The notes under the pieces were generated by a model, which saw nothing but the letters and a program-made list of their open reading frames with translations, searched no databases and was not told where the DNA came from. DNA of 64,000 nt from Platerodrilus igneus (lineage: Eukaryota > Arthropoda > Insecta > Coleoptera > Lycidae): positions 1,240,001-1,304,000 of the forward strand of contig JARFIW010000899.1 of the NCBI GenBank assembly GCA_036346225.1, written 5' to 3'. Position 1 is the first letter of the stretch; each line of letters begins with the position of its first letter. The translations under genes were made by a program, and so were the position numbers. Positions 46,428 through 58,399 of the stretch are shown here, in pieces.

Positions 46428-49400
46428 ATAAAAATATATTTATAAGCACATTACAGTGTTTTGCAGCAGATGCGATTTGGACACTGGGCAGTTGCAAGTT
46501 AAATTCCGTAAAACATTAAACATGGGAATTCACGTAGCTTGTGTATAATTGCCGTTAGATCTAACTTGTACCTCTAAGAAAAAGGAATATGCTATTTTTA
46601 TAAACTGTTTTACTATATAATGTAAAAATATTGAAGCTTTTATCAGTATGGATGTCTATACATTTTCAATACTACACCGATTTGTTAATTAATATCTATC
46701 TTTGCTAATCATTATGCTAAATTAATCTCGCTGATCTATAAACTCATTTAACTTTGTGTAATTAATTTGTGATTAGTTTGTGCATTAGATCTCAACTCAA
46801 ACTGCCAAATACAATTTGATTTTACGTATCTATTGAGCTCTCTATTGGTTTGATGTACACAAATCAATACTATACCGGAACGTTTTCTTCTCCAAGTAGT
46901 TCCGAACTGTAGAATTTAATGCACTTTAAAAACGTCAATGCAACACCATTATTGCAATTTTACGTTCAGAAAAGCGGCAAATAGTTGATATAAATTCAAA
47001 AATGTTAGCTGTATATTCTAGCATGTTGTTTTAGATGTCACTGCAGCCGTTATACAGTGCTGCATAAATTACCAAGATAAATATTTAAATTCGGAGGAAT
47101 TCGTTTCTGCAAGAGCGGAAAGAATATTGCTGTCGTAAAGTTAATTTGATTTAAAAATAAATTCTTTTACAACCTCACCTGCACTTAATAATGTAGATGA
47201 TGGTTCACGCAGCAAGTATACTCTTATTTGCAGTACGTGTTTCTCTCGCATGGGATTAATTATGAGATTTTAAAAACAGTAGAGTACTTACGCATGAAAA
47301 TCGATCAGTGGAACATATAAATTCTATGGTACAAACTTTTGAAGATACTTTTATTTGTTATAGCTCTGTGGTATCTGATCCTTTTTATTTCGCATAATAA
47401 TATCAGAAGAAATAATTTCATATTAGAAATTAAAGATATTGCTATTTAATTCAATAGTAACAAAGATTCTTCCAAAGACAGAACATCTTAAAAATACATA
47501 ATAAACAAGCTACTTGTGTTGCCTAATTCGTAGGTAGTCTGCACCCACTTTTAAGAATAACTAAGTTATCATAGCATTTGTGCAGAGTGTCACGAGGTGA
47601 CGCTTCAGACAGATCTCATATTCTTTAGATTGGAAGTATCGAAGGGAAACTCGGCCATTTTGTTGTAGTACAGCGGTAGTAAGATAAGCCGATAAAGATG
47701 TTGGCACTCTTATGTGCCAGCTGGAGCCTAAGAATTGCCCTCTAGGTCAGCAGAAGGTTCACGGTCATTTTAGAGGGAGTCAAGATGTTCAAGTTTCCCC
47801 AGACTCCGCCAAGAGGACCTGAATATTGTGTCAAGTGACAACGTGGTTACCTATTCTCGGTGTCTATTAACGCGCATTGGTAGATTATGGAGATATCTTC
47901 GTAATGGAAAGAATTTGAGGTTGCTCATAGAGTTTTTGTAGAAAAGCATGGCGTAATGATGTCAATCCTTTATTTCGGGATTCCCATCGGCGAGATTTTG
48001 TTACCCAAATGGAGCCCTAGACTTGTGGATTGAAAATTTTTATTGAGGCTGTAGTTTCTTTACATGTGTGAAAATCAGGTATTTAAAACCCTCGTTCATA
48101 TAGGAATCAATTCTTGGCGAGTGCTTGAATATTTTGTGCTGGTTATGGTTAAAGCTTTATAACCATGTTTATAAACTTTTTAAAATGCTCGTAGAGTTGT
48201 TAACGATATTTTACGAGAGGATTAATTTTGCATTTAAGATTTAGCATAAAAGTGTTGAAATTTAAAAGAAAGGGAAACCTTGCCGTTTTGAAGTAACTCA
48301 AAGCTATTTAGTAAAACATGTGAGATGTGCATATGGCCGCATAAAAAGTTTGTAAAGTTCACTTTCACTTAAAGAACTTCATTTATAGTGTGCTTGATGA
48401 TTAGTAGGCTAACTGTGTTATTTCTGAACTATGTCAATTTAAGAAAATTTTTAATTTATATAATTCATATGCTATTTAAATTTTTGTAAGAAATATTACG
48501 TGCGAGGAATATTTGAAGCTTATGTGAACCAATCTAACGGATCTGTCAATTGGGATTATTAAAATTTTGTTTTTGGAAATAGTATTAAATTCTAAAATCT
48601 CATTATGTAAAGAGATAACTTATGAATCTTTAATGTTCTATTTTACTTTTGAATACTATACCTGTAATTTTATTTATATATAATAGAAGGAAAGAAAGGA
48701 ATTACTTCAAATATATTTTTGGTTCAAAACTCTAAGTCTTTTATTTATAAGTAGTTAAATTTAACGGCATCACAATTTGAGAAAATAAATTTTGAGTAAT
48801 GAAACTAGAAGGTTACTGAAGCAGAATAAGGTTATAGAAGTGACGCACGTGACTTTTCTTTGATATCCACTTTTAGGTATAGCACTCTTAGGGTGATAGT
48901 TTCATGAAGATTAATTTATAAGTATTGTATTACCCTTTATTGTGAGACACAAACTTTGTCTTTTAATTAAAAGTTAATGTGAAACATTTTCTTTCAGGAT
49001 CACCGTAGTAGGAGTTGAAGCAGATACATTCGTGAGGTTTCTAGAGGTGTTGTTTTATATAACTGGTATATTTTGTGATAGTCGTTATAGCCTGTGAGTT
49101 TCTGCATCTTTTCATAAAATAATTTTGTTTTCTATTGCCCATATAGATGTAGTGGCGCTCAATTCCCCCCTTTCTTTCATTTCTTTTTTATAGTTGAGTT
49201 ACCTTTGCATCCAAGACCATTCTCATTGCTCACACTTGGGGTAATTCTCAGACTAAGTCGTGAATATCGCGAGTTTCGTGAGTCTATTGGAAGTGATAAC
49301 TTCAAGAATAAATCCTTGTCAGATAATAAAAATTAAAATCGCTTCACTGAGGCCAAACGTCAAAATAGTTGTCCTAGTATGCCTGACTCACCCAAGCAAA

Positions 49401-50264
49401 CAAAAAAAGAAAAAATGTATCATCAGGAAACAATGATCAAGGACAACGATGAGTAATCAATGGGCAAATCAGTTAATGAAGAACTGAGATCAAGGTAGAT
49501 TTTACTACGTTTCACGAGAGAATAAAGCGATAAAAAGCATAGAAAAGTGAAATCCTCAATTTCATTAGTTGACACATGAGACACATTTACACTGCTGAAA
49601 ATTTAAGATTTTGGCAACAAGCTCTGATAAAAATATCACTAACGGGTATTCATTATTTTAATTTCCCATAAATTTTAATTTCGATTAATACTGTAAAAAA
49701 TAAACTTGCCATTATGCCAATAGAATAGAAGTTGATGGAAAGAGTATAACAAAATTCCTCAATGACCAGATAAAAAGATCGAATAATGTGGTGCTTTAAT
49801 ATCGGATAACAAAGTAACGTTTGTTAATTTTCGTGAAACATGCCCATAGCTAACTTAACATAAACTTCTTATAGCAACTCATCAAAAATTGTCTATCCGT
49901 CACGTGTTTCCGTCGCAAATCTTTGTAATATACGAAATATAGCATGCCTTTTGCAGTTACTTCTAATTCGTTATATTCAACTATATCAGAAATTAGCTTA
50001 AATGCAAAATAAGCTCTCTCTTTGAACAGCAATTTTATTCTTTTGAGAAATATTTTAACTTAAAATTTGAATTTTATTTGATGTTACTTTCAACAAATAC
50101 ATTATTCTTATATTATTCAAAATGTGCCGTTTTCTTCATTTTATCAACCCCGTTTCGACCTGCATAATTCTTAACAAATTTTACTAATTAGTTGCTCAAA
50201 ACAACATGATATTTTTCTAACAGGTTTACTTTTGTATCCAAAATAGATACTGCTATGAAAACTA
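46428..50264. other. No gene recognised; a few exon-like signals
   Basis: The longest stretch without an identified element. Most is AT-rich. 47590-47950 is more GC-rich, begins after an acceptor-like tttgtgcag, and holds a plus frame of ~44 codons with no recognisable similarity. Acceptor-like motifs also occur at 49000 (ttttctttcag) and 49193 (ttctttttatag). No frame continues between them, so I cannot call a gene. A non-coding transcript or untranslated exon is possible. Confidence 0.35.
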
Positions 50265-50547
50265 GCGGCTCCGTGTCCGTTAGCATGTGTATGACTACCA
50301 AGTTCAAGGTCCCGGATGCGAATCCAGACACGGTCCGCTTGAAAAATGTTAGACGAGCATTTTTACAAAAATACACCCTCGTTTGGATGAGAGGTAAAAT
50401 GGAGGTCCCGTGTGTAAGTGTTGTCACGCACGTTTAACATCCCTACCTTGCTTGGAACAACAAGAGTTCGGCAAACTTCAAAATTTCCCGGTAAAAAAAC
50501 TCGTTTCCGGGCCAATATAGTACCTTGAGGTGGAGAATTTGAAAATG
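50265..50547 (+). mobile_element. tRNA-headed SINE, copy 4
   Basis: Head gcggctccgtgtccgttagc with B-box-like ggatgcgaatccagac, body acaaaaatacaccctcgttt and ttgtcacgcacgtttaac, tail ccaatatagtaccttgaggt. The A box is altered (tgtccgttagc), so transcription is unlikely. No clear target duplication was found. Confidence 0.88.
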
Positions 50548-50831
50548 CCATAAAGATTATAAACATCAAATGTTGAATTCAAACAAGTGCATATGCACTT
50601 ACGAGTGTTTATAATTTCATACATTAACATGCATTTGCTTTCATTTGAAATTTGACATTGAGTGCGTTCTTATGGCAACTGTAATTTTGGATACAAAATG
50701 AACCTCTCCTTTTTTCTTGAAAATATGTGAGGGTATTTTGAGTAACTAATGGATAAGATTTGTTGAGAAAAACTATTTAATAACTTCTATTTAAAACATT
50801 TTGCTCCAGAACTTAAATATATGAACTGCAA

Positions 50832-51575
50832 CTGAAAACTTTTGCGGATGCTATAGCGGTATTAGCATCCAGCAAGGAAGGGTTAAAAGCAGTTCTTAAT
50901 GAAATGGAAACGGTTCTATCAGAGCGATACGGTATGAAATTTAACAAAAATAAAACTAAAATATGTAAAAGAGCGGAAAATTAGTAAAAAACCAGAATGC
51001 AAGTAGAAAACGAGGACTTAAAAGAGGTTAAAGATTTCTGCTACCCAAGAAGTCAAATAACACAAGATGGAAATAGTACAAAAGATATAAAAGAAAGGTT
51101 AGCGCAAGGCCGTGCTGCATTTACCAAGAAAAAGCAACAACTATGTTCAAAGACAACAAACATAGAAACAAGGAAAAAATCGCTGAAAGCATAGGTGTGG
51201 AGCACAGCACTGTACGACTGTGAACATGGAGAGCGGGAGAAGCGGGCCGGAAAAAAGTAGAGGATTTTGAAATTTAGTGCTATTGGGAAGATATCATGGA
51301 CAAACAAATTTACAAACAAAGAGGTTCTCGAAATGATCGAAAGAAAGAAATATGTGGAAAACAGTAAAAAAATACGAGAGATTGGATACATACTATGGCG
51401 TGCGAAAATAGTGCATAATATATTAGAAGCAAAGAAAGGAAAAAGAAAGGTAGAGGTAGACCTAGATTAGACTATTTCACACAGATAGTGAAAGATGTAG
51501 ACCGTAGGAATTTCAGGAAACTGTGTAGGTTAGCTCAGAATAGGAAACAACGGAGGTACGCGAGTTATGTATTCC

Positions 51576-51578
<3 letters not shown>
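50832..51578 (+). pseudogene. Family B LINE fragment (from catalytic block to 3' end)
   Basis: The plus strand starts at the reverse transcriptase catalytic block, here FADAIAVLASSK, so the second Asp of FADD has become Ala (50838-50870). It continues through LNEMETVLSERYGM, then VKDFCYPRSQITQDG (51035), then a C-terminal part with many changes, ending ggtaggttagctcagaatag-type sequence and ggaggtacgcg. Stops interrupt the frame near 50985 and 51194. It is 5'-truncated as expected for LINE insertion. Confidence 0.85.

Positions 51579-51580
<2 letters not shown>

Positions 51581-51618
<38 letters not shown>
51581..51618. repeat. (TA)n microsatellite
   Basis: About 19 TA units directly after the LINE 3' end. 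Confidence 0.95.
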
Positions 51619-51620
<2 letters not shown>

Positions 51621-51734
51621 CTCATATTTAGACGAGGGTAGAAAATTAATTAATTATAGCAAATAATTTTAAGCACCGTGTATAGGGAATTTTATTAAAA
51701 AATACGCTTTATTAAAACACCGTGGAGAATAAAA

Positions 51735-53767
51735 ATTCATTCGTTTCAGTAAAAATAAGAGATTTAAATCATGTACAAGACGCTTTATATCAAAAGAAAC
51801 AGTATTAACAAGCTCTACGTGTAATGTATTTATTCCGAGGAAAGAAACAAATGGAAATTACGTGCAAAATTTATATTAATTAACCTTATTTTAAGTAACC
51901 GGTATTAAACAAAGTGTACACATAATAATTAATATTTAATTTGTATTCGCTAAAAATGAAAGGATAGAAGTCAATTTTAATTGGAGTTAATTAAACCATT
52001 ATTAATAATAAGCATAAAAGCCTGTGAAAATCCAAGATTAAAATACCACGAAATAAGGCTCTGAGAATTAATAGTATGTTTGAACACCTGCGTAGTTTAA
52101 AAAGCTCATTCGGCGTAAATTTTGCAGATAATTAATGGTTCAGAGAATCTTGGAGAAACCGGGGCTTAATATTCACGGGAAGGCGCGATACGAGGTTATT
52201 TAACCCAGATAGTCCACATGGACTGAAATAATCGATAATAAGGAATATCAATTTGCACCACTAAGAACAGGTTAGATAGAGACAGATAATATGCGCAAGA
52301 CCGAGGCACATATAGTAAAAGGCGTGATTTAAGCAACGTCACGAGGGTCACAATTGGTTGAAAATAGGATGCAAATATCAGAGGTAGAAACAACGATTTC
52401 TGTATAAAATTTAATTAGTTATTCTCGGACATGTTTGCGTGCCGTGTGGAAATTTTCTGAGATTTAACTGGGGCGAGAGCAAAATTCGTAAAAACCGACG
52501 CGCGGGCTACGGACTGGGAACAGAGCATGCGAAATTCTAGAAACTGGCCGTTTTGGAGACTCGACCGACAGACGGGCTAACTTCTATATATACCCAGGTG
52601 AATATGAACAAGCTCTCTTACATCCGCGACTTGATTCAAGATGTTAAACAGTGCATTTTAGTTTGATAAAATAATTTAAAGTTTGCTCGTATATTTTGGT
52701 GATTAAAAATAGTTTGTTCTTTACGTGCTAACATGAATATACTTTAGTGCACTTAGATACAAGGTAATAAAATTTAGTATCACTGTACCAATTAGTAAAA
52801 TTTACAACGACAAATGTATACACAAAAGTAGGCAGTTTTGGCGTATATTGGTGAAAGAAGTATGAATTTCTTTGCTATTTTGCGGGGGTGTGAATAATTA
52901 AATGGTTCATAAACGTGTCTGGATCCACAAAACAAGGGTCAGATATACACAGATGAGTTCCGGAAAAGACCTGAGACAAATTTAAATAAATGGTGATGGA
53001 GAAAATTTTAAAAGCGTTGAGAATCAGAAGCTGTAAATATAATCCAGTTGGAATGGTGTGATTAACAAAAGGGACGATGTACATTGAAGCTACGAGTGCA
53101 GTAAACTTCAGGTAATTTATACTATCTTGTTTGAACTTTGATATTTTTGTGTGTGTTGAATAACTTTATAATTGATTTACTTTAAATGGACATTAGTGAA
53201 ATTGTACTAACCATAAAATTTTAATTTTAAGGTGAAATTTGCTTGTTTAAGTAGAAAGGGGTATTTAGTATTGATGTTCTGGATTATGATGAAAATTGGG
53301 TATGTCTTTGAGCTCAATTAGACGAACCTGGTTAATTAACGTAAAGGGGTGGTAGATGCTCCCTTTGTACTCAGACTCAGGTCTGCATATATTGTTATAG
53401 TAATTAGTAGGCATCCTACAAGGACTTTAATTCTGGATGCACTTGAAAATGATAACAAATTTAATCTTGAAAATTTTTGATATTAAAATTTATGCTGAAT
53501 TTTAATTTTGAAATTTTAATGTATTGTGAATATTGATGTAAATAGAGTTAACGTTGATGTGTGTGATAGGAATGTGTTTGTTTTTTTTTTATGATTGAGG
53601 ATGAAAGTTATCTAGAGGAGCAGCCGAGGCGATTAACAGAAGAAAGTCAATGGACCAACACAGTTAAGGTAATGAATAGCTTTTTGTAGGTTTCTCAGCA
53701 TTCTTGACGCCCAATTCGTGAGGCTCGATTCGAAAAGCGTAGTTCACGGATTTTGTAGGTTTCACAG

Positions 53768-53770
<3 letters not shown>
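51735..53770 (+). repeat. Long LTR-like dispersed repeat, copy 2
   Basis: The stretch corresponds to 1-2131 along its length (for example ttaatatttaatttgtattcgctaaaaat and ctccctttgtactcagactcagg segments in both). The TATA-like box (ctatatatacccagg near 52585) is in the equivalent place. It is shorter near its right end, where about 100 bp present in copy 1 are missing, and it too ends in a (TA)n tract. Confidence 0.6.

Positions 53771-53822
<52 letters not shown>
53771..53822. repeat. (TA)n microsatellite
   Basis: About 26 TA units join copy 2 of the long repeat to an LTR. Confidence 0.95.
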
Positions 53823-53824
<2 letters not shown>

Positions 53825-54354
53825 ATTAATAGAAAGTATTAGATATTATTAAGCATTATAAAGAATTACTAAGTTAGATGCAACATTGTATCTTAAGGAT
53901 AATTAAATAAAAGTTAATGAAAGTTCACAAGCACGTTGTGAGAACGGATGCAGTACATTGTAATCCAGACGATAGTGATACTGCAGGTGGCAGGTCACAG
54001 ATGGTTAAGAAACCGCGATTACTTAGAAATTAAGATAGTTACATTGTATAATGAATAGAATTAAGAAATAAGCAGACATGAGCTCTGCAAGTTCCCACAG
54101 ACATGTGAGGGGCAGGGACAACGTAAATATCCCCGGGAGCCCCAAAACAGTCAGTCAGTCTCAAGTATTTCAGCTTTAACATTGCAGTTTGCTTAGGCTA
54201 CTCACTCATATTAGTTCAATTATTATTTTATCTTTCGACTTAGAATATTTACAACAGTTCGTCAAAATTCCACGATTAATGTCTGTTTAAACTAATAAAA
54301 TTTGTTACGAGTTTTGGAAGTTTTTAAAAAGACCACTCCCAAGACCCAAAACGT
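53823..54354 (+). repeat. Solo LTR, errantivirus-like family, diverged
   Basis: Aligns with 44400-44967: ttagatgcaacattgtatct, ccagacgatagtgatactgc, the promoter core (aacgtaaatatccccgggag, then cagtcagtctcaagt) and the end acccaaaacgtaact followed by cgcg. Its left edge is hidden by the (TA)n tract. Confidence 0.75.
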
Positions 54355-54774
54355 AACTCGCGTCCAATCAGCTCTAAGACTAAAGACCTATTGATGACGA
54401 ATTGAAAAGTTACTACGGTAAAATCCGAAACGGGGCATCGGGATAAAATAATTAGTTACATCTTTATGTACATACTATTTTGACTTATGCAAAATTTTTT
54501 AGTCTATTATAATCAATTCAATTTTATTGTATTTTATTCTCTTCTCTATTATTTTATCCTATAGAACCGTTTGGTTATGTACATGAATTGTCTCTGCGAT
54601 CCGGGTCCTACATTTCGTTTCTCAATTTACTTGAACGGAATTTACCTACACTTACGTCTACCTTTTTTTTACTACTACTCGGTAGTCGCTAACAGGTTAA
54701 CCCTCTTCACATACTACTGAATATCGGGGAAACAGAGTAGATATTTATATAAAATAAAAGGGGAACTGAACTGC
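54355..54774. other. No gene recognised
   Basis: The start (cagctctaagactaaagacc, tattgatgacg) resembles a LINE 3' end of ~45 bp. The rest is AT-rich without features. Confidence 0.4.
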
Positions 54775-55275
54775 ATTTAACAAGAAAGAAAAGCAGCTAT
54801 ATTCGAAGACAACAAACATAGAAACTAGGAGAAAATTGTTGAAAGCATACGTGTCGAGCACAGATAGGTATTTCTATAAAATAGGGGCAGTAGGAGAAGC
54901 AGAAAGAAAAACGGTAGAAACGTTTTGGAATGTTGTGCTTCAGATGTATGAAGATGATAGCATCGACAGACAAAGTTAATAACAAAAAGGTTATAGAAAT
55001 AGTAGGGGAATATCGATATCTGTAAAAAACACAAAAAATAGGAGAAATAGAAAGGTAGGATACGTTCTAAGGCATTTTTGTGGGATTGTGCAGGATATAT
55101 TACAAGCAGAGATAGAAAAAAGAAGGTAGATGTAGACCTAGATCAAACTATTACACGTAGATAGTGAAAGATACAGAAAGTGTAAATTTCAAGGAAATGT
55201 GTAAGTTAGCCCAGAATCGAAAACAATGAGGGTACGCGTCGAACCAGTTCCAGAACTGTAGACCTAATGATGATG
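54775..55275 (+). pseudogene. Family B LINE 3' fragment
   Basis: Plus-strand pieces match the C-terminal coding region (tcgaagacaacaaacataga, agaagcagaaagaaaaacgg, tagcatcgacagacaaagtt) and the 3' end (accagttccagaactgtaga, then cctaatgatgatgac). It is 5'-truncated and frameless. It closely resembles the piece at 61330-61862 in reverse. Confidence 0.8.
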
Positions 55276-55440
55276 ACTACTTAGAATTTCTATTACGTGA
55301 ATCCATATAGTTGTAAAACTGTATCTTTCTCAACACTGTAGTTTTATTTCTACATCAAAATAATGTTCCAGTACTGTACAGGTGTGAATGATGATGATGG
55401 AAGTATAACAATGAATAATAAGAAATAAATTTTAGTAATT

Positions 55441-55650
55441 ATGGGCGAAGCAACGCATATTTTTAAAAACCCCGAAGGAAAACCAAATAGTGGTCAAAAG
55501 CTAATGGCATACAATTTGTATATAAAATATGTCGAAGCAATTAGTAAAACCATAGCTGTAAAGCAGCCTACAATAGAATTCGGTATAGATCAAAGCACTG
55601 TACGGAATATCGTCAAAGAAGTGAAAGAAACAGGAGTAGATCATTTGAGG
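55441..55650 (+). pseudogene. N-terminal fragment of a Tc1/IS630-like DDE transposase
   Basis: A frame opening at ATG 55441 begins MGEATHIFKNPEGKPNSGQK, then LMAYNLYIKYVEAISKTIAV and FGIDQSTVRNIVKEVKETG. This is a helix-turn-helix DNA-binding start seen in arthropod IS630/Tc1-related transposases. The frame then runs into a CCACCT microsatellite, giving Ser/Thr repeats, and stops at 55996. No DDE catalytic part follows on this strand, so the fragment is separated from its catalytic domain. Confidence 0.55.
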
Positions 55651-55671
55651 GCATTGTGGGATGCAGCACCA

Positions 55672-55893
55672 CTTTCCACTTCCACATCCACCTCCACCAC
55701 CACTTCCACCTTCACCTCCAGTTCCACTTCCACCTCCACATCCAACTCCACCTCCACCTCTACCACCACTGCAATCTCCGCCTCCATCTCCATTTCTACC
55801 GCCACCTCCGCTTCCACCTCCACCACCACTACCGCCTCCACCTCCACCGCTACCTCCAACACAACCTCCACCTCCACCTCCATCTCCACCTCG
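55672..55893. repeat. (CCACCT)n-like microsatellite, tract 1
   Basis: About 220 bp of tccacc/tccact hexamers. The minus strand is G-rich (GGTGGA)n, a type able to form G-quadruplex structures. All frames are open and low-complexity. Confidence 0.93.
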
Positions 55894-56525
55894 TTACGTT
55901 CGATTGTCCTGCTGAATATTTTCCTTCATTTTAGAATTCTTTATAAATATTTCCACGCTTCTGTTACGATATCTTATGTAACTACCTATCATGAGTAACG
56001 CCATGATTACGCTTTATAATTAAATAAATCGATTTGTTCCTTAAAGCTAATTTTCAAACACTCGGTAGAATGTTAGTAGTGCATTTAGTTTAGTTCAAAG
56101 TACGTCAATTTGTCGTTATTGTTTGAGATACTTTCTGAAAAGAATATATTCGCCTTATTTATAAGTAATGATGTAAGTTTGAATAAAATAAATTCTATAC
56201 AATTTGTTATGTTCAAAACCCTGCAAGTAATTTTTTCTGCTTTCATTTTTATAACGCCCTAAAATTTCTCAACAAGCTCGATTTCCCGCCATTTGAATTA
56301 GTGTTATTTTATAAAATTTCTCAAGTAATTACTTTATACAAAAGTTTGTCTTATAAAATCAAACAGCTGCTTAGGAAACATTACGTTACAAAGTAGTTGC
56401 AATATTTCCTAGCACCTGCAGTGATTACATTTTAATTAAAAGGTGCATGTAAATGAACAGCTTTCTTCTAAAAGACAAGACCACTTACCACCTGCCTACA
56501 ATGGTTATCTGGTATTCTGCAGCTG
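55894..56525. other. No gene recognised
   Basis: AT-rich sequence with a donor-like GTGGTAAGT on the minus strand near 56485 that could end a further exon of the unrecognised minus-strand gene. The frame cannot be followed reliably. Confidence 0.3.
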
Positions 56526-56759
56526 TTAAGATGTTACAAAGTAACAAAATTGTTTTCCTTTGTCTAAAAATCCTTTGATAATTGCGTTATCTGCTTGTTG
56601 GAAAGCTGTTGCAGTTTGTATTTCGGCAGCTGTTGTCTGCGAATTTTGCACACTTGATTCTTCGGCAATATCTTTGAAAACCAAATGCCTACCCTCATAC
56701 ATGATTCTGGCCTTATAAAATAGAGACAGTGCTTTGAAAGACAAGACTGAATACAACAT
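56526..56759 (-). CDS. Unrecognised minus-strand reading frame next to the exon-like stretch
   Basis: A 77-codon frame starts at ATG 56759 directly after the donor-like site of the neighbouring exon-like stretch, in another frame. Its second half (DIAEESSVQNSQTTAAEIQT and onward) has ordinary protein-like composition without low complexity. It may be a continuation after a frame shift, or an intron that is open by chance. I recognise no family. Confidence 0.25.
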   Translation of the reverse strand: MLYSVLSFKALSLFYKARIMYEGRHLVFKDIAEESSVQNSQTTAAEIQTATAFQQADNAIIKGFLDKGKQFCYFVTS

Positions 56760-56767
56760 CTTCTTAC

Positions 56768-56946
56768 CGACGATACATGTTGTAAAGTCGCGCTACTAAA
56801 AATGCTTGCTGTGCTGGTGTAGGTGAAGTTGGGGGTTCCAGCATGCAGCCAATAAAGAAATGCAGTCGCATTTTTCCATCCACAACATGATACGAAGCCA
56901 AATAGTTCAAGGTACAGTTTTCTATTTTCGTAATTCTTTTATGCTG
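56768..56946 (-). CDS. Unrecognised exon-like open stretch
   Basis: On the minus strand a pyrimidine-rich acceptor (tctatcctccacag) is followed by 179 bp open in one frame (59 codons plus two bases) and a strong donor (CGTCG, then GTAAGA). The peptide includes NYLASYHVVDGKMRLHFFIG and CMLEPPTSPTPAQQAF, then LYNMYR. Composition is balanced and the stretch is GC-richer than its flanks, unlike chance frames here. In-frame stops lie just outside both splice sites, as expected for an exon. I cannot name the protein. It could be host or a domesticated or transposon gene. Neighbours are a transposase fragment and two hexamer microsatellites. Confidence 0.4.
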
Positions 56947-56949
56947 CTG

Positions 56950-57370
56950 TGGAGGATAGACATTTTATTTGCTGTTACTCATGATTATCCAATAAATTAC
57001 CAACACCACGTTACCAAACACATTCACAATGCACGAGCGACGATGTAATAATCATTATTCAAATTAAAAATTAATTATTCAAAGTTTGTGTTAGAGTCCG
57101 TTTTACTGTTTCTTTTGTCCCTTTGTATTTGTCCTTAGAGTATAACTGCTTTTTTTAAATAGTAACTTTTATTTTTTTGCTTGTTTAAATAGAAATAATA
57201 ATTTTTTTAATTGTAAGTAGAAATTCGATTGGGATGTACTTTTTGTCTACGTGAATCAATCCACTGTCCGCGGGTGCAGTTAGTCCGGTATTTATACGTA
57301 TCTTTTGTTTTTTTATAACGAGTCCTTACTTTACCGTCCTTCTTGTTTCTGTCTGACCCGTGCGTATTAA
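56950..57370. other. No gene recognised
   Basis: AT-rich sequence between the exon-like stretch and the second hexamer tract. A Lys/Arg-rich minus frame at 57207-57443 has no recognisable similarity. Confidence 0.35.
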
Positions 57371-57377
57371 AATTATA

Positions 57378-57670
57378 ACCTCCACCCCATCCCACCCCCA
57401 TCTCCACCAGCACCTCTACTTCCACCTTTACCTCCAACCCCAACCTCCACCACCATCACCACCTCCACCTCTACGTCCATCTCCACCTCCACCTCTACGT
57501 CCATTTCCACCTCCACCTCCACATCCATCTTCACCTCCACCGCCACCTCCACCTCCACCTCCACTTCCACTTCCACCTCCACCACCACCGGCATCTCCAC
57601 CTCCACCTCCACCTCCACCTCCACCTCCACCTCCACCTCCACCTCCACCTCCACCTTCACCTCCACCTCA
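57378..57670. repeat. (CCACCT)n microsatellite, tract 2
   Basis: About 290 bp of tccacc hexamers, purest at 57595-57655. Same unit and orientation as tract 1, 1.7 kb away. It gives long Pro/His- and Glu/Val-rich frames that are not genes. Confidence 0.95.
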
Positions 57671-58399
57671 CCTCCATCTTTAAATATAGTTTTGTTCTTA
57701 TCATATAGAATAACTTACGTCTTACTTTCAAATGTGAAAATCTTCAGGGCAAGAGTTTGGAGAAATATCTTACAGAATTCATCTTGAATTATGTAGAAGC
57801 TTAAACTTGAGAAACATTATTTTGTAGCATTCTTATTTATGAATTTCAAGCACATAATCCGTTTTCCCTACATTTTCCTTATTTGCATTTTCTACCTACC
57901 TTATGTACATTTTCCAGTAGTATAGCCCATCAAACCTCTATAATTTATTCTCAGCTACTCGAATCTCTTAGAATTTTTTTAATCGATCCATCCCTCAGCT
58001 GTTACCCCTATTTTTAGATTTTTGCCAAAGGCTATTGTTAGCGGTAAATTTCTTAAGACCTTTTTTAATTATCTCGTCTTTTAAAATTACTAGCAACAAA
58101 AACCGACTCAAAATCAATTTACAGCTTTTATATTTATAAAGATTTTCTATGCGTCTAAAACACCGGACTAATCTGCGTTTATTTATAGTCATTTTTCTTA
58201 AATGTAAAACATATGAATGAACTAACTTTTTTTGGGGAATTCAAATCTACCATCAATTGCAATATAGGGCCTGCCACTAATCGTGTTGTACACCTTCAAT
58301 TCCTATTTTACAGCTGCTGTATTTATAAAGCTTTTCAAAGGATAAAGCATAAGCTTGATCAAGATTTTCCATGAAATCCAAATTTACCATTTATTTTAG
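57671..58399. other. No gene recognised; possible decayed duplicate
   Basis: Segments near 58115 (tttacagcttttatatttat, aaagattttctatg) and 58308 (tttacagctgctgtatttat, aaagcttttcaaagg) resemble each other, suggesting a duplicated ~190 bp unit. A 65-codon minus frame (57995-58192) contains one of them. No family is recognised. Confidence 0.35.

Noticed and set aside
46428..50264. Further Ih-channel exons in the repeat-poor 46-50 kb stretch
   Set aside because: Looked on the minus strand for the conserved S1-S2, S4-S6 and cyclic-nucleotide-binding segments by eye and found none. A profile search could still find a small exon.
50265..50345. tRNA genes at the SINE heads (14450, 18360, 31045, 50265, 59610)
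   Set aside because: A- and B-box-like words are present, but the acceptor stem cannot be closed and each head continues into the same SINE body and tail.
55641..57683. Pro-, His-, Ser/Thr- and Glu/Val-rich frames over the CCACCT tracts
   Set aside because: They are translations of hexamer microsatellites in different frames. Only the first ~65 codons of the 55441 frame look like a real protein.
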